From: a virus
DNA length: 26,456 nt
Reading direction: 5' to 3' (one strand)
IMG/VR virus record: IMGVR_UViG_3300032116_001143
Span: 1 to 26,456 of that record
A model generated the notes under the pieces. That model was given only the letters and a program-made list of their open reading frames with translations. It did not search any database and had not been told where the DNA came from. Below, in pieces: positions 6,353 through 14,061 of the stretch; within the stretch, counting starts at the first letter, position 1; each line of letters starts with the position of its first letter. Made by a program: the position numbers and the translations under genes.

Positions 6353-7705
6353 TTAGTACCCCTGTGCAATCCAAGTGAAGGAACCGGCAACCCGAGTGCC
6401 GGACGTGTTTTCCAGAACAGCGGTAAAGCCGCCTGTTGTGATGGAGCCAACTAGCCGCGCTATTGCCACGACCGTTCCGCCCTTGTGGGTCATAGTGACT
6501 TCGGGAGGAACCCGAAAGGTGCGTGTGAAAGTGATTGCGACACCAGAAGCTGCGTCGGTAATCTGAGCTGTACCCCGATCAAAGATGTCGGGCACATCCA
6601 CCGTTACCCTCAGGGCATCAATAAAGCCACGGTCTGAATTTCTTGAGTTCAAAATTGCTCTGAATAGAGCGCGTCGGTAGGTGTAGTCACCCTGAATGAA
6701 ATCTCGAAAGTCGGTGTAGCCCGGTGGATGTCCAGACTGAACGATGGCTGCAAAGTCATCTTCAGTGATCTCACCGCTGGCAACAATCATGTCGCTGATA
6801 ACGCCATTGGCATGCCTGCGGTACTGCTCGGCAAGAAGTAACGCCTCTCGAGCGGTCAGCCTCAAAGCTTTTCGCAGTGCCTCAGATACGCCGAAGCCAT
6901 CAGTGAGGTTGCGTCGGTATGCCACAGTCCTGCCTAGGGCCTCGCCAATGGCCACGGCTTCGGCAACTCGCTTGATCGCTTGGCGGGTCACCTTATCGGA
7001 CGTGCCAAAGGATTCAACGAGTGGCTTTCTTACCTGCTTAGCGCCTAAATCGCTGACGCCAAGGCCTTCGCTCACTCGCAAGACAAAAGCAATGAGGTCT
7101 GTGTAGGTTTCAGCAAACGCAATCGCCTCTGCAACCTGCTTTGTGATGACCCGATCCAAGTCGTCGCCTAGTCCAAAGCATTCGGACCTGTTTTTTACGA
7201 TTAGCTTTTGAAGGGATTCAGAGATGGGCATCAATTCAGCTAGGCGCTTTACGCTGTTTTGCCGAAGTGATTCAGACCATGTGACGCTTTCGCCAGTATT
7301 TTTTGTCAGTGCTCGCGTAAGGTAGTCAGCAGCCTGGAATGACTCTGCCGCTTGTTTTTTGTTGCCTTTCGCGACGCCTTCTGCAAAGGCCATCGATTCA
7401 ACCCAGCGCAAAACAAAAGCGATGAGGTCCGAGTAGGTTTCAGAGAACCCAACCGCCTCAGATTCACGCAGGGTGAATATGTTTTTTCGCCCTTCTGAAA
7501 TTGGAAGGCTCTCACTCGAACGCTTTGTCCAGCTTCGCGATCCAGCTTCGATGAAGGCAAGCGTTGCGGCTACAGCAATGCTATAGACCGCAGGATAGGC
7601 TGCTGTCCAGCTTTTCCCTGCGCTGGCACTCGACCATGTGAATCCGGCAGATGCCCAGGTGTAGCGAGATCCCTGGGTTTCAGTAACCGTCACCGTTTCG
7701 GGCAT
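6353..7705 (-). CDS. Tail fibre/tip protein with 18-19-residue repeats and H-type-lectin-like C-terminus
   Basis: This 450-residue protein has three parts. Residues 1-45 are Trp/Ser/Ala-rich. Residues about 45-297 are around fourteen degenerate repeats of 18-19 residues with the core xxE-x-h-x-h-[SAG]-[ED], spaced by basic stretches (for example AEAIAFAETYTD, AELMPISESLQK, AREALLLAEQYR). Residues about 385-450 resemble an H-type lectin fold as used at phage tips: FTRTFRVPPEVTMT, then TTGGFTAVLEN and the ending GSFTWIAQGY. The protein may bind a host surface glycan through the C-terminal domain, with the repeats as a shaft. It lies between a small virion protein and the Cys-rich fibre. The start ATG has only a weak GAG-type ribosome site. 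The lectin call is from the pattern alone. Confidence 0.75.
   Translation of the reverse strand: MPETVTVTETQGSRYTWASAGFTWSSASAGKSWTAAYPAVYSIAVAATLAFIEAGSRSWTKRSSESLPISEGRKNIFTLRESEAVGFSETYSDLIAFVLRWVESMAFAEGVAKGNKKQAAESFQAADYLTRALTKNTGESVTWSESLRQNSVKRLAELMPISESLQKLIVKNRSECFGLGDDLDRVITKQVAEAIAFAETYTDLIAFVLRVSEGLGVSDLGAKQVRKPLVESFGTSDKVTRQAIKRVAEAVAIGEALGRTVAYRRNLTDGFGVSEALRKALRLTAREALLLAEQYRRHANGVISDMIVASGEITEDDFAAIVQSGHPPGYTDFRDFIQGDYTYRRALFRAILNSRNSDRGFIDALRVTVDVPDIFDRGTAQITDAASGVAITFTRTFRVPPEVTMTHKGGTVVAIARLVGSITTGGFTAVLENTSGTRVAGSFTWIAQGY
6815..7573 (-). repeat. Tandem 18-19-residue coding repeat with 330-bp block duplication
   Basis: About fourteen degenerate repeats encode residues 45-297. 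A higher-order unit of six repeats is visible: ETYSDLIAFVLR (89-100) recurs as ETYTDLIAFVLR (199-210) exactly 110 residues later, and ESF (121) recurs at 231. The DNA of the two copies (about 7408-7448 and 7080-7120) is nearly identical, so the block was duplicated more recently than the single repeats diverged. Confidence 0.8.
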
Positions 7706-7710
7706 GACGA

Positions 7711-8157
7711 TCAGCTCATCGTGAAGGTGAAAACGGCGGTCAGGCTGTCATCAGCACCTTTATTGACCACAGGGAACACCACTCGGTCAAACATGATGCC
7801 AGCTGACGCTGCGTTGAATACCCCTGCCTCTGTGATTGCACCGGTCCCATCACCAGCCAGGAAATCAGCTGTGAAAGTAAATGTTTTGGTGCCAGCAGTA
7901 TGGGCGTAGGTCGCAGCGTTGCGATCGAGTTCTGTCACCAGCGCCGACTGTGTTGCTGCGGCTGCGGTAGTCCCTGTGCCAAGGGCAATGAATCCCATCA
8001 CGTTGGGACGACTGACAGACTTTCCAATGGCATCGGCAATAAAGTCGAAGCCCACGTTGACGATGATGTTGTCCTTGTGAACAGTTTCAACCTCGCCGTT
8101 AGAACGGTGCACGATGAGAGTCATCGCGCCATAAAGCTGCATAGATTCTTGGATCAT
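7711..8157 (-). CDS. Small virion/tail-associated protein, function unknown
   Basis: This 148-residue protein resembles small structural proteins found after the tail tip gene in siphophages. It has an N-terminal beta segment (MTLIVHRSNGEVETVHKDN), a VMGFIALGTGTTAAA stretch, then TELDRNAATY and the common ending AITEAGVFNAASAGIMFDR followed by a final FTFTMS strand. Its exact role is not known; it may cap or join tail fibres. The second ATG (8157) is chosen over the first (8169) because GAGGA lies about five bases before it and covers the first ATG. A terminator-like hairpin separates it from the J gene. Confidence 0.72.
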   Translation of the reverse strand: MIQESMQLYGAMTLIVHRSNGEVETVHKDNIIVNVGFDFIADAIGKSVSRPNVMGFIALGTGTTAAAATQSALVTELDRNAATYAHTAGTKTFTFTADFLAGDGTGAITEAGVFNAASAGIMFDRVVFPVVNKGADDSLTAVFTFTMS

Positions 8158-8170
8158 AAAAGTCCTCATT

Positions 8171-8205
8171 TAAAAAAAATGACGCCGCCTCTTGCGAGAG
8201 CAGCG
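8171..8205 (-). terminator. Terminator-like hairpin between J and fibre genes
   Basis: On the minus strand CGCTG-CTCT, the loop CGCA, and AGAG-(G)-CGGCG form a nine-pair stem with one bulge and one G-U pair. TCA and eight U residues follow. The distance to the U-run and the bulge make it weaker than the 1251 terminator. It lies 33 bases after the J stop and just before the Shine-Dalgarno site of the next gene, so it may lower expression of the fibre genes. Confidence 0.5.
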
Positions 8206-8237
8206 ACACGGTTGGGTGAAATTTGGTTGAGCTAGAT

Positions 8238-11200
8238 CTAGTACAAACGCAGGCTTGTAAAGGTGCCGACCGGCGCTATTGCAGCGCTCGCCGAATCGAT
8301 ATCACCACCCATTCGTCCTGCAAAGAGTCGGCGCTCGCTGGCCGTTTGACAAACACCGAGACAAATCCTGTCCGTAATGGATACAGAGAACGCAACACTC
8401 ACTCGCCTTGAGAGTTGGTCCTCCAAGAAAAAGGAGGCATTTGAAGCGTCATATCCCACGAGCAGTTGCCCCGATGAGCCTGTCGCGGCCCAGATGACAC
8501 AAGTTGTAATCTCAGAAGGCGCAAACCAGAATGACGTGTGAAAGACGTCTGGAATGCTCACACTCCAAGCGACTCGGGTCGTGTCCTTGACCATCAGCCC
8601 GTCCCCATAACGACCTGCGGCGTAACTCACGCTTGCTGCTTGGCTTAGCAACGGGTTACCAAGACCGTTAGTGGAACCATTAAGCCTCCAGCCGTAAATT
8701 TCTCCGGCTTGCAGCGCATCTTCACGCGCAATTTGAAACCGCGCATCCACGTTGGCAATTGCACCGTCATATGCCCATTGGCGTTTGGCAGCATCACTTG
8801 CCCAAGGAAAGTTCGCCTCCAGCCATGTTGTACGGTCATCAACCGATGCACCCAAACTGTTGAGCAACGTGTTCTGAGCACGGATGGGTGAGACCAAGTC
8901 CAACTCAAATAGATACTCAGCCATCTGAGCACCAGTGCTCATGCGCAGCACATTGCGGCCATTGACCGAGACGACCGATGCGAAGTGCTTGGTACCAGGA
9001 AACCCTAGAGCCTGCTCATCGCGTGCGAGTATTAGATTTGCGTTTTGGGGTTGGGCCACCACCGTCGAGACAAAGGTCGGCGTGTCGCTGTAAATCCCAG
9101 GTGACGCAATTGCTTTGATCCAAAACTTACGTTCGCCATCAAAACCGGATGGCAGCGTGTAGCTGGTGGATTTGACCTCGGCAACAAATAGCGAAGCGTC
9201 CCAAGCCGCCCCTTCGCGTAACTCATAGCCCACCACCTCTGGCTCAGGGTTAGGTTGCCAGCGAAATTCCAAACGATTGGCCGATTGCACAACATCGAAC
9301 TGCCGAACCGTACTCGGAGCAAGTAAATTCAGAACAAAGGTTGTTACGTGCGCGCTGTAATTTCCAGAGGTATCAATCGCACGAATGTGATACGGGTACT
9401 GACCTGCTGCACTTTGATCATGCAACATCTGAGTACCTGACGTCTTGGCCACAAGTTGAGCATCATCCCAACCTGGCCCCACACGCACCTCGTATCCTGA
9501 GAGGTCAGCATCTTGCAGTTCATCCCAAGCAATCATCAAGTCTGAAACTCTGCGCTGGACCGTAAATCCAGTGACGTCCGATGGCGGCAACGTCTTACCC
9601 AGCACTACCCCGCTGAGCGTTGCGGGAATGCTCTCCTTACGGGTGATGCCAATGGCTCTCAGACTGAACTCGTACTGCCCCTCTTGGGCGTCACGAATTT
9701 CAGCGTAGTTTGCGCTGGTCAGTGGCAGGCTTACGAAGTTTCCGCCTGCGACCCGATAAGACAGGCGGTAGGCAATGGCAGTTTGAACCTCGGTCCATGA
9801 GACCTGAACCAAGACTTGAGCCTGGTCTTTCACCCTATAAAGACTCTCTTGCATTGCCAACCCCGTAGGCGGTGGAGGAATGTCCGAAAGAACAGTAATC
9901 GAGCGTGGCTGAAGTGCCAGACCTTCTTCAATCGCTGCGTATTTGCTTGGGTTGTGCGCCAGTGCCGTTACTTCATGGACACCCGGATCACGCTCAGCGA
10001 CAGACACCACCCTAAAAAGCTGCGGCTCAATGATTGAGGATGCCAACATCCAAATTGCATCAACTTGGGGGACCGAACTGAACGGTATCGTCACTGTCAA
10101 AGTGCGACCGGATACAGGCCCCACCAGTCGCTCCTCGACAGTTCCATTCGGCAAAACGACCGAGAGTCGCCAAGGTAAATCAGCTGGCAACTCTTGGTCG
10201 AGCGTGACAGTGCTAGCCGTTGCAGCGGCGGTCCGACCACCCAAGCGCATACCGCCGCGAACAGGATCAGCGACCTTGATGACGTCGCCTGGACGCACCA
10301 CTGCACCTTCAAGGCCCGTTCGGAAAGTGACAATTTCTGACTCAGATTGCTCGGAGAACAAAAGCCACTTGCCCACCCGGTGGGCTTGACCTCGAGCAGT
10401 GCAACCGAGTGCAACTACATCGCTTTGCACAATCCCATAACGGGCGATACCTGCGGCATCTTCGACATATTCAACCTTCTGACGGTAGAAATCATCTGGA
10501 TCATTCCAGGTCACGAGCGCCACGGTGTGACGAGCTTTAGCTGAAGACCCTTGGTAGGCAAACTCACCGTCCACCACGTTGCCGGGGGCGAACTGGTAAA
10601 CCGCATCACTGGGTGCGTCCTGCGTGACAGTGATTGCTCCACCCGACCAATACACCATGCCTCGAAAAATCGAGGCCATGTCCTGCACGACCTTGTAAGC
10701 CTGCTCGCGCGTCTGAAGATACAAGTTACAGGTAAAGCGTGGCTCAAAGCCCCCAAGCCCGTTAGGAACCAACTGGTCACAGTACTGCGCTACTCGGTAA
10801 AGCGCCCATTTGTCGACCTGTGACTCAGGGATGTATCCACCCAAGCCGTACCGGGTACTGGTGACCAGGTCATAAAAACACCACGCAGGGTTGTCTGTCC
10901 ATGCGATTTTGAAGTTTCCGTTCCACACGCCACTGTAGGTTCGTGTACCAGGGTCATAGTTCACCGGCACACGGACACGCAGCAGTTTCATGTCGTAGCT
11001 GCGCCGAGGGATGGCCGAAAACTGCGAAGCATCTACCCTCAACGCAACCAAGGCGCTGTTGGGATAGCGCAGCTTGCTCTCAACAACTTCGGTGTAGGAG
11101 TCGAGGTAGGTCTTGTTCTGGATGGCGCTGGAGGTTGAATCCGCCGTGACACGCCGAACACGAATTTCCCACGGGCCGTTACCGGTTAGCGGCACGTAGT

Positions 11201-11741
11201 AACTGCGCTGGTACTTGGTCGTGGTCTTACCTGAGATCGTGTCGTTTATTACTTCGACAAACCCGCCGCCGCTGACCTGCCGATCGATGGAAAACGATAC
11301 AGCGCTTCCGTTCAGATCTCCATTGGTCGTGTCTTGGTTGGTCAGTTGCCCAACGCTCACCTTAATCCTGACTGCGTCTACATCAGGATCAGTGATTGAG
11401 CGAACCACAGGCTGGCTCGCCTTGATCTCAACGCCAACGGGTACCTCGTTTTCGACAGAAGAGAACCCAGGTACGTAGCTTTGCTGCTGTGTGCCATCTC
11501 TGGTCTCAAGCGTTACGCCAGAAAAATTGGTTGTACCGTCGGCGTTCTGTATGGGCGTGTCGTCCAGATATACCGATTGGAGCCCATCGACCAAGCCCTC
11601 AATCTCTCCCTCGGAAATGAGATCAACAACCCGTGCATAGGCTTTGGAGCGTAAGCTGTCAGGCGCTTCTTGGGCTACGCGTGCGCTAGCACCTCCGCCC
11701 CCTTTGCCACCACCTCCTGCGCCGATGATTAGTTCAGTCAT
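8238..11741 (-). CDS. J: Tail tip/host specificity protein J homologue
   Basis: This 1167-residue protein matches lambda J through its first ~600 residues, with long shared stretches such as ISEGEIEGLVDGLQSV, RTYSGVWNGNFKIAW, DKWALYRVAQYCDQLVPNG and ARYGIVQSDVVALGCTARGQ. It forms the central tail tip hub. Three fibronectin type III-like domains follow (about 620-715, 719-805 and 808-894), each with a Trp-containing core and a Y-E/YRL-type strand. Residues about 1042-1167 look like a concanavalin/LamG-type domain (GRYGDGLMVKD, then FHTSFWFAP, ATGSSGQLLVGY) and replace the lambda receptor-binding end. The N-terminus is Gly-rich. The ATG overlaps the stop of the I homologue as ATGA. Host range should depend on this C-terminus together with the fibres. 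Confidence 0.93.
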   Translation of the reverse strand: MTELIIGAGGGGKGGGGASARVAQEAPDSLRSKAYARVVDLISEGEIEGLVDGLQSVYLDDTPIQNADGTTNFSGVTLETRDGTQQQSYVPGFSSVENEVPVGVEIKASQPVVRSITDPDVDAVRIKVSVGQLTNQDTTNGDLNGSAVSFSIDRQVSGGGFVEVINDTISGKTTTKYQRSYYVPLTGNGPWEIRVRRVTADSTSSAIQNKTYLDSYTEVVESKLRYPNSALVALRVDASQFSAIPRRSYDMKLLRVRVPVNYDPGTRTYSGVWNGNFKIAWTDNPAWCFYDLVTSTRYGLGGYIPESQVDKWALYRVAQYCDQLVPNGLGGFEPRFTCNLYLQTREQAYKVVQDMASIFRGMVYWSGGAITVTQDAPSDAVYQFAPGNVVDGEFAYQGSSAKARHTVALVTWNDPDDFYRQKVEYVEDAAGIARYGIVQSDVVALGCTARGQAHRVGKWLLFSEQSESEIVTFRTGLEGAVVRPGDVIKVADPVRGGMRLGGRTAAATASTVTLDQELPADLPWRLSVVLPNGTVEERLVGPVSGRTLTVTIPFSSVPQVDAIWMLASSIIEPQLFRVVSVAERDPGVHEVTALAHNPSKYAAIEEGLALQPRSITVLSDIPPPPTGLAMQESLYRVKDQAQVLVQVSWTEVQTAIAYRLSYRVAGGNFVSLPLTSANYAEIRDAQEGQYEFSLRAIGITRKESIPATLSGVVLGKTLPPSDVTGFTVQRRVSDLMIAWDELQDADLSGYEVRVGPGWDDAQLVAKTSGTQMLHDQSAAGQYPYHIRAIDTSGNYSAHVTTFVLNLLAPSTVRQFDVVQSANRLEFRWQPNPEPEVVGYELREGAAWDASLFVAEVKSTSYTLPSGFDGERKFWIKAIASPGIYSDTPTFVSTVVAQPQNANLILARDEQALGFPGTKHFASVVSVNGRNVLRMSTGAQMAEYLFELDLVSPIRAQNTLLNSLGASVDDRTTWLEANFPWASDAAKRQWAYDGAIANVDARFQIAREDALQAGEIYGWRLNGSTNGLGNPLLSQAASVSYAAGRYGDGLMVKDTTRVAWSVSIPDVFHTSFWFAPSEITTCVIWAATGSSGQLLVGYDASNASFFLEDQLSRRVSVAFSVSITDRICLGVCQTASERRLFAGRMGGDIDSASAAIAPVGTFTSLRLY

Positions 11742-12331
11742 GCAGGAATCTCGTCGACATCAATACCTGCACTGATCACAGCCGAGCCAACAATCAATCG
11801 ACCATAACCCACAGGCACGGGGTGACCCTGTGCCGTCGTGTTGACTGCACCGTTGAAGCTGTAGCTTGGCTTGTTTTCTGGACGCTCAGATGGTTCAGTT
11901 GCTTTGGGTGTGGGTGCAATCATCTGCGCAACACCGCCAAGAATCATGGCTGTGCCCACCGAATAGAGCGTGGCCTGAGACAGAAATGCACCCGATGCAG
12001 CCCAGCCAAGTGGGTTCCACCATGCGACGGCAAGCAATGCTGCGCCAAGCAAGATTTGCCCCAAACCATCTCCGCCAGCGCCAGACAATACCGGCGCAAT
12101 CGTGATGCGCTGGGAGCCGGTGGGCTCGTGCAATCGCTCCAAGTTAAGGGAATCTCGGCCAGCAAGCACCCGGTAGCCAACCCCGCGTTCACCGGAGGCA
12201 ACCAACTCCCGCTCAAAGGTAGGAAAGTTGGCACTAAGCGCGCGAATCGCTTCTGCGGCTGATGAAATGGCAAGGGTATGCCTGCGCCCAAAGCTGCGTC
12301 CGAGTTCACCGAGAAGTATGACTGTGACCAT
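11738..12331 (-). CDS. I: Tail assembly protein I homologue
   Basis: The 197-residue product starts MVTVILLGELGRSFGRRHTL and has the AAEAIRALSANFPTFE segment typical of lambda I-type tail assembly proteins (PF06805). A Gly-rich stretch and two hydrophobic helices follow (about residues 88-130, GQILLGAALLAVAWW and ATLYSVGTAMILGGVAQMI), and the C-terminus ends HPVPVGYGRLIVGSAVISAGI. It helps assemble the tail tip and is not known to remain in the virion. A longer reading from 12379 is possible; 12331 matches the family start and overlaps the K homologue by only 26 bases. The ribosome site is weak, so coupling to K is likely. Confidence 0.85.
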   Translation of the reverse strand: MVTVILLGELGRSFGRRHTLAISSAAEAIRALSANFPTFERELVASGERGVGYRVLAGRDSLNLERLHEPTGSQRITIAPVLSGAGGDGLGQILLGAALLAVAWWNPLGWAASGAFLSQATLYSVGTAMILGGVAQMIAPTPKATEPSERPENKPSYSFNGAVNTTAQGHPVPVGYGRLIVGSAVISAGIDVDEIPA

Positions 12332-13022
12332 ATCGAATGACGTGCGTTGTAACTTTTTGCCAGTACCCACCGTAAACATCGCGGCTGGAAAGACGTCCTT
12401 GCAAGTGATGCAGGATCAGTCCATCCCCGAGATAGACGGCAGCGTGATTGGGAACAGGCGAAGCAACCTGCATCAAGATGCAATCGCCCATTTGGATTTC
12501 CTCTGGCTTGACTTGCGTAAAACCTACTTTTTCGAAGTTGTCGATGTACAAGTTCTCACCACGTTTCCACCAATCATCAAAGCGCACGAAGTTTGGAAGC
12601 ACAACCCCACGCTCCGACTGGAACCAGTCCCGCAGTAACGCGTAACAGTCAAGAACACCGTGAGACCATTCACGCCCCACAAGCGGTGCGACATAGCCAG
12701 AAGGCTGAATTTGCGCCCATTGACCACTGGGAAAACTGATGATGTGCCAAGGCAAACCACTGGCTTCACAAGCCACGCGATCGGCCTGACTCGCTGTCGG
12801 AGGTAAGCCCGGATGGCTGTGCACCACGCCTACGATCTGCCCCCTTGAGTCAGCTTGTGCGAAGTCCTCGGGATGAATAACGAATTGATCGGTGCCCACG
12901 CCGATGTTTCGGCAAGGCACATACACCTCACGGCCACGGCGGATCACAAGCAAGCCACAAGATTCGCGCGGATACTCCTCGCGGGCGTGATCCATTGCCA
13001 GAGACTGGTTCTCGCTTTGCAT
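12306..13022 (-). CDS. K: Tail tip assembly protein K homologue (JAMM + NlpC/P60 peptidase)
   Basis: This 238-residue protein joins two peptidase domains as in lambda K. The N-terminal JAB/JAMM zinc metallopeptidase domain shows Glu20, His68-Ser-His70-Pro and Ser78-x-x-Asp81. The C-terminal NlpC/P60 domain shows the nucleophile Cys126 in GVLDCYALLRDWF, His193 in PNHAAVYLGDG and a third polar position near His205. It probably acts in tail tip assembly and may cut peptidoglycan during DNA entry. The ATG at 13022 shares its A with the preceding stop (TGATG); a TTG one codon upstream is less likely. Confidence 0.9.
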   Translation of the reverse strand: MQSENQSLAMDHAREEYPRESCGLLVIRRGREVYVPCRNIGVGTDQFVIHPEDFAQADSRGQIVGVVHSHPGLPPTASQADRVACEASGLPWHIISFPSGQWAQIQPSGYVAPLVGREWSHGVLDCYALLRDWFQSERGVVLPNFVRFDDWWKRGENLYIDNFEKVGFTQVKPEEIQMGDCILMQVASPVPNHAAVYLGDGLILHHLQGRLSSRDVYGGYWQKVTTHVIRYGHSHTSR

Positions 13023-13726
13023 CAACGAATCAACCCAGCTGCGGGGAAACCGCCGAATGGAAGCTCAGCGTTTTGTCCAAACCGCACTTGGCATGAAGCC
13101 AATCGCTTGCCACAGATATCCTGAATGCTTGAAACAACCGACTGATCGTTAGCGTTGAAATAATTTGAGCCTGTGTAGCCACACTCAGATCCCCGGTAAC
13201 GCCAGGGACATACGTTTTGAACGATCTGCCTGCGCGGCAAAGTTACGCCCTCAAGATCAAATGAAGCTGCGAGTTCGAACTCAACAACATCTCTAGTCTC
13301 ACGCGACTTTCGATCCATGTAATAAATGTCATCGGCAAACTCCGCCAAAGGGTCAGCAGTTGGGTTTGATCCACCGGAAAAATTAACTGCGTCAAGGTAT
13401 TTGGCAAGCGTTCGCTTGCGTGTGATCTTGGCACCCACCAAGTCCTGATAGGTCAGTACAAGCGCCGTAATGGCTCCAGTGACGTTCGCCACGCGCAGAC
13501 GCGGCCTTGGCACCTGGCCATTGCCGTTGAACTCGAACCCCTCGACCTCAATTGGAAATGCTTCGTAGGCGTTCCCCTGCCAGACCACGCGCTGCTGCAA
13601 CGCATTTGTACCTGCATGAAAGCGCACTGGCCCCTGTCCAAAGATCGCCAGATCCAAAACGAACAGCTCAATGACACTACTGGGTGCGAGCTTCTGGATT
13701 TCCGAAGAGATGGCGACAGCAGTCAT
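13022..13726 (-). CDS. L: Minor tail protein L homologue, Fe-S cluster type
   Basis: The 234-residue product matches the lambda L family (PF05100): an N-terminal beta domain with SSVIELFVLDLAIFG and GFEFNGNGQVPRPRLRVANV, then RDVVEFELAASFDLEGVTLPRR, and a Cys-containing C-terminal domain. Four cysteines (173, 182, 205, 212), in NVCPWRYRGSECGY and ICGKRLASC, are the ligands that hold a [4Fe-4S] cluster in lambda L. It sits at the tail tip between the distal tail and J. Its ATG overlaps the M homologue stop as ATGA. Confidence 0.92.
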   Translation of the reverse strand: MTAVAISSEIQKLAPSSVIELFVLDLAIFGQGPVRFHAGTNALQQRVVWQGNAYEAFPIEVEGFEFNGNGQVPRPRLRVANVTGAITALVLTYQDLVGAKITRKRTLAKYLDAVNFSGGSNPTADPLAEFADDIYYMDRKSRETRDVVEFELAASFDLEGVTLPRRQIVQNVCPWRYRGSECGYTGSNYFNANDQSVVSSIQDICGKRLASCQVRFGQNAELPFGGFPAAGLIR

Positions 13727-14061
13727 GAGAGATCAAATACCTGCTTAAAAGTTGCTCGGACAGATTCAATATTTGGCTCGTCCACGGAACGACTCCATTC
13801 ATCACAAACAAACTTGGCAGGCAATCCACCTGGAGGCGTCCAATCAAAGGCCTGGACTGCACCACGAGCCCGAAGAAAGTTGTCGATTGCTACGGCATCA
13901 CTACTGGTGCGTCCGCGAAACTCCAGCGACCACACCTGCGGCTGTGTATTGATTCCGAATCCCAAGCGCTGTTCATAGCCATCACCAAAGGAGACACGGC
14001 GCACTGTGGGACGCATTGACAAATTGGCACCAACAGAAGGAGTCCAAGTAAATGTGGCCAT
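13723..14061 (-). CDS. M: Minor tail protein M homologue
   Basis: The 112-residue protein matches the lambda M/distal tail family (PF05939). It has MATFTWTPSVGA at the start, RRVSFGDGYEQRLGFGINTQP, then WSLEFRGRT, an AFDWTPPGG segment and a C-terminal ESVRATFKQVFD. It forms the ring at the end of the tail tube that joins it to the tip. The ATG directly follows the tape measure stop (TAA ATG), so the two are coupled. Confidence 0.92.
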   Translation of the reverse strand: MATFTWTPSVGANLSMRPTVRRVSFGDGYEQRLGFGINTQPQVWSLEFRGRTSSDAVAIDNFLRARGAVQAFDWTPPGGLPAKFVCDEWSRSVDEPNIESVRATFKQVFDLS

